Notes under the pieces: generated by a model | The model's database searches: none | What the model was told of the DNA's origin: nothing | Seen by the model: only the letters and a program-made list of their open reading frames with translations | Part shown: positions 53,910 through 64,000 of the stretch, in pieces | How the letters are laid out: each line of letters begins with the position of its first letter | How positions within the stretch are numbered: position 1 is the stretch's first letter | Made by a program: the position numbers and the translations under genes | DNA from: Cardiocondyla obscurior | Lineage: Eukaryota; Arthropoda; Insecta; Hymenoptera; Formicidae | Assembly (NCBI RefSeq): GCF_019399895.1 | Contig: NC_091868.1 | Span: 854,499 to 918,498, forward strand | Direction: 5' to 3' | Length of the DNA: 64,000 bases

Positions 53910-56900
53910 TTACAACCTTCGCAGCGAAGCCATACTGAGGGCCTTTCGGGTCGGTTGGTCTGACATTGGTGCTACTAAGACATCCTCTTTATTTGGAGAA
54001 CTTGTACCACCATTATCCAGCTCCTGGAAAAAAAAAAAAAAATTTTGAATTAATATATTTATTATCTCTTTCGAAATATAAATATGAAAAATATAGCAGC
54101 CAATACTTTGACATTTTAATTATTTTGAGAAGATAATTTTTTTTATTTTGTCATTATTACTATGTTGAATTATTAATATACATATGCGTTGACAATAGAC
54201 AGTATAGAAGATGGTGCTAATGAAATATAGTTACTAATTATTAACGTACTTACATGAAATCCTTAATATAGTTCATCCATTGACTTTAAGTCAGCATGAA
54301 AATTTATTATAATTATTAATATGCTCTCTTTAACAAAATAATCAAAATAAATTGCATAAATGTTGCAAGTAAGAGCAGTATTTTAAGATAAGATAGAAAT
54401 TCAGAACAACTTATAAATGAAAAATGTATGAAGATATTATATTTGATAAAGTTAATTTAATTAATATTTAGTTAAAAAATATATATTATCAAAGAAAATA
54501 TATTACCATTCAGTTATTGTATAATTAACATAAAAATAAGATTAGTATAAAGTAATAGCTGTTATATGTATGTGATAGATGTAAAGCAAAAAAAAAATAG
54601 AAAACAATTTTATATAAAAAAAGATTGTCAACTAACGCTGATATTGTTGCAACTCCCTAGCCGCATCTGAGCTATTTGTTGATTTGTTGAAGGAAGATTA
54701 TGCGTCACCCCAAGTGGAGACATAATCGTAGACATCGCTCTATTTAGTTTGTTCGGCGTTTTATTGAAACTAAACGCTCGCCCAACTCTCGCTCTTGTAC
54801 GAGATGCAAATCTGCAGAAAAAATACAATAAAAAAATTTTTTTTATAAAGATTAACTAAATAAGACATTTAAAACTTTTTTCCTCCTTTTAAATTATAAT
54901 TTAAACTTTTTTTATACAACTTAAAATAACACTAATAACACGGTAAAAAGTTTATTTTATTATTTTACTCGGAGAAAAAAAGTTTGCAGACAAACAGAAA
55001 CTTTATAAATCTACGAAGTAACGTTATTGTCGTATTAAGAACATCACTTCAAACAGAAAGAATATCAATTACGATACAAAGAAAATATAAAATACACATG
55101 CAGAATTTGTACAGATACATTCAATCATACAAATGGTAATTAGAAATAATAAAAGTTGCACCACGGCTGAATGTAAGAAATAATATCTATAAAAAGGAAT
55201 AAAAATGTACATTGTGTATTTTCTTGTATTTTCTTTTGTATGTATGTATCTATATGTGCACGCATACATATACATACAAAGATAACAGAAATATTCCCCA
55301 AAAAATTATGTGTATATTATAAGTAAAAACCATTAAGTAGTGTTATTGATGATCAAAAAGCAAATTAAATTATAAAGCAGAATAATTCATCCAATTATGG
55401 CAATTAAATTATAAATTAAAAAGTGTGTATATATTTAAGACACAAATAATATACAACACTTTGTCTTAGCTTAAAAAAAAATATAAGCTTTTAAATAAAG
55501 AGCTTACAATTATATTACATTACACTTTAGCGAATCAGGGTTAGCTGAAGAATTATTTCTAAATAAAGTAATTAATTATCACATACACACCACATAAAAT
55601 AAAATTTCTAAGGCAAAAGTTTTCAGCGGCGTAATTACAAATTTTCAATCTTTTAACAAAAAATATATGTAAATATTTTAATTTTAAAATTATTTTAAAA
55701 GATTCATGAATATAATATTAAATATTAGGTATTTATAATAATTACGCCACTGAGTAAAGAATGAAAATAAAAAGCTAGTAAAAAAATATAATCAGCCTTG
55801 GTGCGAAAACTAACGGTAGTGGGACATGTAACGTGGTTTCACACATGCTATTGAGAAGGAAGACATACGGATCCATATACTCCAGGTAAAAATTATGAAA
55901 TAGGCTCCTGTAACCAAACGGGTTGCCCTATTATTTCTTTACATCATGCAGTAAAATAAAATATGTACACTGATATAATAAATCCGTATAATAAATTTAA
56001 AGTACCACGTAAGATATGTACGATCTAGAGTTCATTGGTGAAAATTATTAAATGTATAGTAGTTTTCTTTACAGTAGAGAAAGCAAGAATAAATAACACT
56101 CGCGAAGCGCGCGTTTTGTAGTATCTAGTCTAATAATAAAACTTATCCAACTACAAATAGACTGAAAGAAAGAAGTCAACCTTCACACCTTATACAATAT
56201 TTGAAAAATATATCCCAAAATAAGAAAAATTCCTACATAACAATTTTCTACTTTTTCTTACATTCTAATGTAAAAAGATAAGATGTACTATTATTTATTT
56301 GCGATGTATTTATAATATTAAGATTCTAAATTGTCAAAAAATTTAATTATGTAGTTACAGAGCGTACTTACTTAAGTGTTTTTTTTAACGTTCCTGATGC
56401 ACCATCGCTAGTATTAACAGCAAGCTGATGCGAATCATATCTAATGAGTAACGTATCCTGGTAAACAGAAAAAATAACGTAAATTAATATACAAAGTCTA
56501 TTAATTGATACTTAATACAAATTATTAATAGTTTGCTACCACATATAAGCAAAAATTGCAACAGATTTATATTCGCCTTAAGTTTCGTCATGAATACTAG
56601 CAAAGTTAAAACATACGACCGCTTTTTTACCATAAAAAATAAGATACGTGGGTCTAGGACACCCTAGCCTAACTTACAGCATCAGCTACACAAACAGTAA
56701 GAGCCGTGTGTCTACATAAAGTCTGTAGATAACTTGTTTTGTTCACATCCTCATCAGTAATTATAAAGCAAAAGATTTTTTCTTTCAATTCTTGAGTGCC
56801 TCGTACTACGAGTGCAAATACTTTATGGCATTCTGTAAAAGAATTATTCGATTAAATGTAACGTTTTTAAAAGAGAAAAAAAGAAATAGAAAGACGCACT

Positions 56901-59900
56901 TAACATAGCAACCTACCATCCGATTCTCGTATATCCACGACTTTCCTGATGGTACTTAACGATAACATTTTGATATGCTTATATTTTTTTCCTTGATTTA
57001 ATTTCATTGATTGCAAGCCATTTATAGTATTAGGACTCTTTAACGAGTTAAAAGCTTTCGATCTTATCTTACATATTTCGAGAGTATCAGTAAACAGAAA
57101 CAATACTAAGTGATCACCGCGACCACTAAGACCTTCCTTTTCGTGTGATGTAACTTCCATTACATGGCATTTACTAATAAACGACCTATGTGAGGAAACT
57201 AAATCTGGTGGGCAGTTATCAATCTCATTAAAGATATCAAACATGGCTAATTGACTTTCCGTTTTTCTTTTATCCTCGTTAATGTGCGTCATAACTTTCT
57301 TAATACAGCTAATAGAAGCCTCCAGCGCGCTGTAGTCTGGATTATTTTTGTCCGTATGTTTAAGAATATCTACAAAAACGACATTCTGTTAACGTCAAAA
57401 AATTTATACGAATTAAAGCATTAACAATGTTTGGAAGTAATTAATCTTACCACTTAACAGTAAGCTAATACTGGGTAACCTTTGTATCGGTTTAATCAAC
57501 AGCTCTTTTAAACTTTGCCTCCCACATTCTGGTATTGTCTGGCAATTTTTTAAAAAGGCGTGAAACCTTGGCTTATTTTGATCACATTCTTCTAACATTT
57601 GTTTCGTATTTTCAAAAAAGTTGACATATGATGGATATGCTTTTACTAAATCTGGTTCAAACTTTAAAAAAATTTCACCGATACTGATATCTTCTGTCCA
57701 GTGAGCAGCACTACAACGTAATGCTTCCAATAATTGTTTGTGAACTTCGTAAATTGGTGGGAAATTACCAAATATAATTTTAACTTCTGTACTATTTAAC
57801 AACTCTTTCCCACTTTTACCTATAAGGTCTTCTAGTGGCAGTTTGAATAGCTGTAACCATGAAATATATGAATATAAATTCTTAAAATTAATTAAAAAAT
57901 ATGAAATAATGTAACATATAATAAATATTTACTGTCATAATTGTATTGAGAATACCAACGTAGTTACTCTCGGTTTCAACTAATTCAAGAAAAACCTTAT
58001 GTCGTTGCGACAAGTTTTCATGAACTATCTGTGGTAAACGTTCTGTAACATTATAATTTAAATTAGTAATAAATAAATTTTATATAATTTATTTTACGAG
58101 TTTAATAGTTAGGTAAATGCATCTATTGTGTTTTAAATATTAATTTTTCCAACAATTCAATAATATTAAAACATTATTATTTCAATAAAGCTACATATAT
58201 AAAATTATACAACGTTAAATACATACCGTCCAGTAACTGTTTATCTGGACTTGCTGTGCAATCCAGAAAACTTCCGCTCACACTAGCTGGTGAATCCGCT
58301 CCGTTTTGTAATAAATTAGATAATGGACCGTCTAACCAACAAGGGTGCTTTGCCAATGTCACATTCTGTTGTACAATCTGTTGACTGTCTCGCCTACCCG
58401 TCGCAGTAGGGGACAGAACTGTTTCTAGATACTAAATAACATCATTTTTAATATTAAGTAGTAACTAGAATATTAAAAAAAAAAAAAAAATATATATATA
58501 TATTTAACTTACATGTTGAAATAAATACTCTTTTTCATCAGCTGCTGCCTCATTTTGTACAGACGTCCAAAACCATCCAGTTTTGACTATAAAAGCAGAT
58601 AATGAAACTAAATTTGGACGAACATTTACACTCGACTCGTCTACAACCTGTAATGTACAAAATATCAATTTTGTTAAGAATGTCTATGCAATCAGACACC
58701 CACTCTGTATAACTTTGTATAAGTAGCATTAGAAATAAATTTTCATAAGTGGTACATGTATGCTGATAATACATACATGCTGACCACATAACGCAATAAA
58801 CAATAGAATCACAAAACAATTATACATATAATCTGACATAAATTTATAAAATAACTTTTACACCACGATATACATAATATACAAAAATGTTAACAAAATA
58901 TAAGTATACAGGACGTTTACAGACTCACAAGCAAAATTATATTACCGAAATCAACTTGTTGAGCAGGCGAGTGTTTGTGTATGAATGTGTGTGTATGTAT
59001 ATGTATAATTATTATACATTCTTGGTTAAAATTTAAATAAAAAAATAGCACTTGTCCCTTAAATCGTTTATCTTCAACATTACACATAAACAAAATTATA
59101 TTAAATAATTTTACTTCATAAAGACAATAACCAAAACCTCTGTTTTCCACATTAAAAGAAAAAAAAAAAAGTAAATACCAATGATTTATCCTTCAACGTC
59201 TTCAGATTTGTGCAGTCGGTTTTCATGTCATGCGATGTAGATGATATATTCTTACTTTTGCCATCAAATGTAGCTTTTTGTAAGTCACGTTTACTATTTG
59301 AAGTTTTCGTAGGTATTGGAAAAGATTTGGACAAAGACGTATATTTTTTTTTAAAAAAGGTTTTTTCAGGAGGACAATAGCATGAACTTATGAAGGTATC
59401 TTGCTTATTATCGGAAAATATTGAACAGAAAGACAAATGACTGATTTTTGCAAAAAAAGATGTGTGCGATTTAAATAAATGCTTGTTCTTTTCGTTTAAT
59501 GCATTGTGTAAAAATGTATCGCTATATTGTTCTTCATTAAGTTTTAATATATTCGGATACGAACGTGTCTTCGTAAATTTACGCTTTTCAAATGTCGCCT
59601 TTTTATGGATAATTGAGCAAGAATTCGTTTTTTTCCACTTTACATATCGTCTGGGAATTATTTTAGTTTGTGACGTATTATTCTGTATATAACAAATATT
59701 TTTTCGATTTTTTAAAGATAATGTATTATTACTCATCGTTGATATACAAGAATTGGATTCGTTATTTTTTTCATTACATGGCGACAACGATTTAAAACTA
59801 TCTGATTTATCCGAAACGTTTAATATAGGTTCAGAAAGCGATACTTCATTATCGAACAAAGATTTTTCAGAAATATAAAATTGGACATTTTTATTACTTA

Positions 59901-62900
59901 GCATCGTTGACGTTGTTGGAATTAAATGTCTACTTGATATAATCGCGGAAGACGAATTAGACGATGTGGTTATGTCTACACCAGAATCACTTTGTTCCGT
60001 GAAAGAATGAAAGTTCTCAGTTTTACTAAATAAATTTTGCATATCAACATAATTATCTTTTATATTAATAGCAGAATCTTGACTAATATTATATATAGAA
60101 ACGAGATCGGTCCCTTGGTTATTATCTACATCGTACGTATGCGAGATTAACGAATTGTTTTTTGATAAACCATTACTCGATAAATTACTGTAATCTATCA
60201 GATTTTTATCAGAAATAATGTCCGAATGAATGTTATAAAGAGAAGAGGAAAGTGGACTCTTGGAAAGTGAACTATTGGATGTATTTTTAAGATATAAGTC
60301 CATGTTGTTGGCTCTCTTGTAGAAAAGGCCAGGTATATCTATCACCTAAAGCATGTGTATCGTTCACGTAATGCATAAGCTGTGTGATGTAGTGTCGTAT
60401 GAATGTGTATATAAAAAAAAAAAATTATAAATAATGTAAAAGATATATTATCTACTTACGACATGGGTACAATTTGGATCGTCAATCTCGGTGGGTTCGC
60501 CACCCTGTTGTTCCAAAATTTCGGACATATGCTTTTTTTCTTCTTCAGGAAAACCCGAAAAACATACCTTTGCTCCATAAAATGGCTTCAGTTTATATGT
60601 TGCAATCTGCAAATAAAATTAAATGTATTTTTAAGAAAAAGAAAATCCTTTCTGGTATGTTACTACTAGAATCTGAATGAGAACACCACGCTACTTTGCT
60701 ATCGCGCTAAACGTTTAGAGATAACAATGGAGAGATAAAAAATGCAACGCAGATTGTGCATTACGATTGTATGCTCACATAAATATACATGCGTATTTTC
60801 TCTATCTCTTTACTTATTTCAGTGGTACTCAATGAAGCGTTTGCATTTTATTAAAGACTTTGGTTAATAAATTAGACTTATAAAAATGTGCTAAACGTAA
60901 CGAAATAATTATAAATAAATATAAACTGTTAATATTATAATTATTTTGTTCAATACATTTTTGATACATGAAACAAAGTCATATTTTTTTTTTCACATTT
61001 ATAACACTTACCAATTTTTCATTTTTTGCATATATAGAAGTATCGTCTTTGGCATTCCACAATGCTATAACCCAGTCTATCGACATGATAGGCAATCCAA
61101 ATGTATCGGCATATCTATACTTCTCTCCACTGCAATGATTTGCAATAAGATGCGTCACTTTAATGCCCACCTCCTTTCGAATACTACCTCCCATGTTAAG
61201 AATCATGTTGGCTAACTTGCGCTGTTAAGAAATTTGTATTGTATTATTAAAAATATCCAGAAATCAAAATCATCGAAGATCATAAATATAACATATTATA
61301 TTACATAATGAACTCACCAGTTCGTCCTCTCTCGACCGAAAGCCACTGAACATCACTATTGTGCCTACCATAGCTTGCGTGTACATTGGTCTTTTAATAC
61401 TAGGTAAAGGCTCTTTCTTCTCTGCCAGTTGCAGCAAAGCTGTCGGTCCCAGTACTCTAAAAAAGAAAGCACAGATCAGAATAGTAACAGCCTCTGGATT
61501 TCTTTTCGTATTTAAATTATAAATATCGTACAATTTAATTGTTTTTACATGCATTATATAATTACATCATTTGGTACAAACCTATGAGCACTTTTGCATA
61601 AAGCATCATATTCAGGCCCTTCGAACTGCTTGAGTATAAAATAAGTATTGTAAATAGTGTCTTCAACATATTCCGTGCCAGTTTCAGACTTAAGTACAGG
61701 CACTTTGAATTGTTGAGCAGCAGTATTAAGCGCCGGATCGTTACAGGCTGCGCCAACTAAGCATATCCTCTTCTTACGCGGTATTATTAAAGCTAATTAA
61801 AACAAAAAAAAGTGTTTTGTTATCAATCTGTTTAACATTCACGCTGTCTTTGATGCACGTTCAAATTTTACATTTTTTTTTTTTTTTTATCATAGCAATT
61901 TATCTTGAAAAGATTAAAGTTTTTACAATCGTTATATAAATAAATCTCATTCTATATCTTATTGTGATACAATAATAATTAGACAATAATTTTATTTGAT
62001 GGCAAAAAGTATTCGAGAGAGCGACAATTAGTTATTTTTTCGTGAACGAGAATTTTTTTATTTATACACACGTACTCGCATGTTGATTATGTACACGTGC
62101 ATAAATAAGAAATCTTCGTCCACTAATAAATCACTAGTGCCTGGAGTTTCGACAAACTTGCAAAAAGATTTGCTAGAAAATGCTATTTTTAGTCGTGTCA
62201 GTGCGTTCCTGTAAAATTTAAACACTCTTATACTTAAATACACAAGCTCTATCTCGTATCATAGGCAACGGGAAGTCGCGTATACGTGTATGTACATCTG
62301 TACTCTCCATTCACGTGCTCGGCGTGAGATAATTAACTCGCGAAAAGCACGAAGGACGGAAGGCGAGGGAGCGAGAGAGAAAGAGAGAGAGAGAAAGAGA
62401 GAGGTGGAGGGAAGAGAGAGATAACAGGCAGACAGAAACGAACAGTCACGAATTACTGCGAGAAACGTCGTTGTAAATTTTAAGCAGCTCCTTAAGGACA
62501 TTTGTCACGGATAAAAATCGTTCGTCTCCCGACGTTATTTCAAGAAGCTAAAAGCCAAGCTTACGACAGTTAACGGACGAGGATATCAAAACTTTCATAC
62601 CCCTCCCTTCTTCCCCCAATCTCTTTACTCGGAAAAGCGTTATCTTAGCTACCGGCTCGCTTTGAAGCCTAAAGACTGCTGTGACGCTGATTAATATACC
62701 AAAGCACGGGATCTAGAAAATGATGCAAAGTTCGAAAGCGAAGGATGAGTCGGTCCGTTAGGCGAGTGCGCGCAGAAGTTGCCAGCCGTTTTCGTTTCTC
62801 ACGTGCCGGGTGCTCATAAACAGGGTACGCGAAGTCGTTGGCCACGCGACGGGCTCTCGAGGATTAAAAAAATACGCACGACGAGGCGACACGGTCGGAG

Positions 62901-63048
62901 AGGCGACGAACGTCGCCTCCCCGGGCTCTCCCTGCCCGCCAGACGGGGCGCCGCGAAACGATTTAACGTTGACAGATTTGCGCTTACTTTTGGTCGTCTC
63001 TGCACTATTTATATCGCCGATACTGCCGTGGACGCTACGCTCTTCCAT
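53910..63048 (-). CDS. pbl: ECT2/Pebble RhoGEF (BRCT-BRCT-BRCT-DH-PH), 14 constitutive coding exons
   Basis: This gene encodes the guanine-nucleotide exchange factor that activates Rho at the cleavage furrow in cytokinesis, recruited by centralspindlin (family knowledge). Exons, read on the minus strand: 63048-62988, 61792-61582, 61456-61318, 61221-61012, 60606-60460, 58647-58513, 58431-58227, 58042-57933, 57850-57451, 57369-56917, 56832-56678, 56457-56372, 54811-54637 and 54023-53910. They total 2601 nt, keep phase throughout, have GT-AG borders and encode 866 residues. The chosen start MEERSV follows GCCAAG and its exon ends in phase 1, which the next exon requires. BRCT0 spans about 28-105 (KKRICLVGAACNDPAL). 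BRCT1 spans about 118-205 (MFSGFRS, THLIAN, GEKYRYA, DWVIALW). BRCT2 spans about 210-300 (VCFSGFPEEEKKH, CTHV, GWFWTSV). DH spans about 384-585 (HKVFLELVETESNYV; LLIKPIQRLPS). PH spans about 590-735. The tail has RAFSFNKTP and TRKALSMASLRRL. In BRCT2 the usual acidic residue before WFW is Gly. Gene identity is firm; the first-exon choice rests on phase and context. Confidence 0.93.
54628..54811 (-). CDS. pbl: Possible alternative 3' end of ECT2 by read-through of a weak donor
   Basis: The penultimate coding exon encodes RAFSFNKTPNKLNRAM and ends NNIS at 54637. It meets a donor-like GTTAGT, which lacks the usual purine at +3. If this is not spliced, two more codons (V, S) precede a TGA at 54630-54628. 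That would give an 831-residue protein ending NNISVS. If it is spliced to 54023, the protein gains 37 residues, ELDNGG...ASLRRL. The spliced form is preferred because the last exon is in frame and has a good pyrimidine-rich acceptor. Both forms may exist. Confidence 0.4.
55775..55907 (-). CDS. Candidate alternative terminal exon in the last long intron of ECT2
   Basis: The 1.56-kb intron between the exons ending 56372 and starting 54811 contains an acceptor-like site (TTGGTTACAG) directly before 55907. Entering in the required phase 2, it reads K-SLFHNFYLEYMDPYVF...FAPRL and stops at TAG 55777-55775, giving 43 residues. This stretch is more GC-rich than the surrounding AT-rich intron. I do not recognise the peptide, and an open frame this short can arise by chance. 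Confidence 0.2.
59179..60345 (-). CDS. pbl: In-frame 389-codon cassette exon inside BRCT2 of ECT2/Pebble
   Basis: An open frame of 1167 nt lies between the exon ending CTHV (60460) and the exon starting VVDESS (58647). It has an acceptor AG at 60347-60346 and a donor GT at 59178-59177, and it is phase 0 at both ends. It can therefore be included (1255 residues) or skipped (866 residues) without breaking the frame. It begins V-I-D, imitating the V-V-D that follows CTHV when it is skipped. The encoded insert is rich in Ser and Asn and looks disordered. It has SP sites near 29-31 and 187-189, a DSG motif at 120-122 followed by VDITTSS, and a basic stretch at about 232-261 (RRYVKWKK, KKATFEKRKF) that could act as a nuclear localisation signal. 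The acceptor tract is weak and the donor is GTATTT, as expected of a regulated exon. Its role is unknown to me. Confidence 0.75.
61793..62987 (-). other. First intron of ECT2
   Basis: This intron runs from a strong donor (A|GTAAGC at 62987) to the acceptor TTAATTAG ending at 61793. Its upstream part holds the purine-rich tract at 62341-62422. The rest is AT-rich. A protein-like frame around 62212-62095 was examined and does not splice in the required phase. Confidence 0.75.
62341..62422. repeat. (GA)-rich tract in ECT2 intron 1
   Basis: The plus strand is almost pure purine with GAGA repeats. It lies about 0.6 kb downstream of the first coding exon on the minus-strand transcript. It could bind GAGA-type factors or be a simple microsatellite. 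Confidence 0.8.
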
Positions 63049-63730
63049 CTTGGCGCTTCTTTCCCCGGTGGCGGCGTTACACCATCGGTGCCCGCTTCCT
63101 CCCTTTGTTGGGTGCGCGCAAAAATCACGCCGTGCGTGTCCACCCGTCTCCGACGTGTAGCGACACTCGCCCCGCCGTCCCGTCCCCGATCATTTAAAAA
63201 AGGCTATCGTGCAAAGGGGCGACACGGCCGCGAGGTCCTCCGCGCGCCACCCTCGCGTCCGGCATGTAACGCTTTCCTCCGGGTCACTCAGTTATCACGT
63301 TTCACCCGAAAATCGCACAACCAACAACGCGGCGTCGGCGTCGAACGACGACCATCGACCAACGGCACCAGAGGCAGTCCACGATTTGATTTGGCCTCGT
63401 CCTTCTCTCCCGGCCCTCCCGCATGCGTCTCCGTTCTAGTGTTGTCCACCCCACTATCCGGGCTTTTTCGTTCAAGATCTGCCGAAACTTCTCGCGTCGT
63501 CTCTTTCCCTCTCGTACGCACGCTTGCGCGCCACTTCTGCGCTTCGACTGCCACCATTCCGTCTGTTTTACCGTGAACGTTTTGAAAATTGCATGGTAAT
63601 ACAGACGGGAATATCGACCAACCTGGATTTGAGGTATTTTAGTTGCGAGGAAATCCGCTTTGAGTCGCGGCATCGTCGCCGAGGGCAAAATGGCAAATCG
63701 CGGTGGCTTCAAATGGTTTACCAATAGCTT
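63049..63730 (-). promoter_or_regulatory. Probable 5' UTR and promoter region of ECT2/Pebble
   Basis: A GC- and CpG-rich block stands directly upstream of the inferred ATG at 63048 and falls to AT-rich DNA beyond about 63730. Immediately 5' of the ATG the minus strand reads GAAGCGCCAAG, one base off an E2F-type GCGCCAAA site. That would fit a cell-cycle gene but is weak evidence. No TATA box stands out. The transcription start cannot be placed from sequence alone. Long frames on both strands here are best explained by the low stop-codon density of GC-rich DNA. Confidence 0.4.
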
Positions 63731-64000
63731 ACCAATTTTTTAAGATAGGATAAATAATGTAATGTAAATTTTTAATGTGCAATATAACAAAAATTTTCCG
63801 TCCCACTTAAACAGACTGCGGACTGTCGGTTGCACATACTTTTAATATTTTCCTTTAATACAACCGGTGTGGTTAAAAATTTTTGATGAATTCCACACCA
63901 TTTAGTACAAATATATATAAAGATATATAAATATACATAAATTACCTTTACATTAATTTAAAAAATGAGATTATAAATTGCACAAGTTGTAACTCCTATC
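63731..64000. other. AT-rich intergenic DNA upstream of ECT2
   Basis: No open frame or RNA-like structure could be supported here. Confidence 0.6.

Noticed and set aside
62095..62212. Protein-like stretch NALTRLKIAF...DEDFLFMH in ECT2 intron 1 with an acceptor-like CAG
   Set aside because: Entering from exon 1 in phase 1 meets a stop at once. Its open frame needs phase 2, and its donor would not give the phase required by 61792.
62779..63576. 265-codon plus-strand frame
   Set aside because: It is antisense to ECT2 exon 1 and its GC-rich 5' region, is Arg/Ser/Pro-rich without domains, and is explained by low stop density in GC-rich DNA.
63302..63724. 140-codon minus-strand frame upstream of ECT2
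   Set aside because: Arg-rich sequence of promoter or 5' UTR type, with no domain and out of any splicing relation to exon 1 that I can show.

Overview
The window looks like nuclear DNA from an insect, most likely a hymenopteran and plausibly an ant. The evidence is one intron-rich gene whose protein resembles insect ECT2/Pebble, short AT-rich introns with canonical GT-AG borders, and long, CpG-containing non-coding DNA with homopolymer runs and microsatellites. The species call is inference. There are no bacterial-style operons, no rRNA, no CRISPR array, and no tRNA or transposase that I could support.

The only protein-coding gene I can assemble with confidence is on the minus strand, from 63048 down to 53910. 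It is the RhoGEF ECT2 (Drosophila Pebble), with a three-BRCT region, a DH domain, a PH domain and a basic tail. Fourteen constitutive coding exons join in consistent phase to give 866 residues. A fifteenth exon of 389 codons (60345-59179) sits in phase 0-0 inside the third BRCT domain. Leaving it out restores a textbook BRCT; including it splits that domain with a Ser/Asn-rich, basic insert and gives 1255 residues. Two further 3' variants are possible: read-through past a weak donor at 54637, and an alternative terminal exon at 55907-55775.

The first 53 kb hold no protein gene that I can defend. Most open frames there are short or come from GC-rich or purine-rich tracts. The notable item is a putative spliced, apparently non-coding plus-strand transcript at about 9.85-11.45 kb, whose exons are copies of one another. 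A diverged copy of its last two exons, with their intron borders and downstream intron, lies 31 kb away at 42.73-43.3 kb. The homology runs across splice sites, so this is DNA-level duplication rather than retroposition.

Other structure includes a 368-bp foldback element (992-1359), a pre-miRNA-like hairpin (6706-6775), a stem-loop cluster (20131-20316), a 15-bp stem-loop (46581-46618), G-quadruplex-type runs, a CpG-rich block followed by a strongly purine-biased strand (about 27.5-30.9 kb), and several (TA)n and (GA)n tracts. Base composition turns sharply AT-rich near 49.7 kb, at the 3' side of the ECT2 gene.
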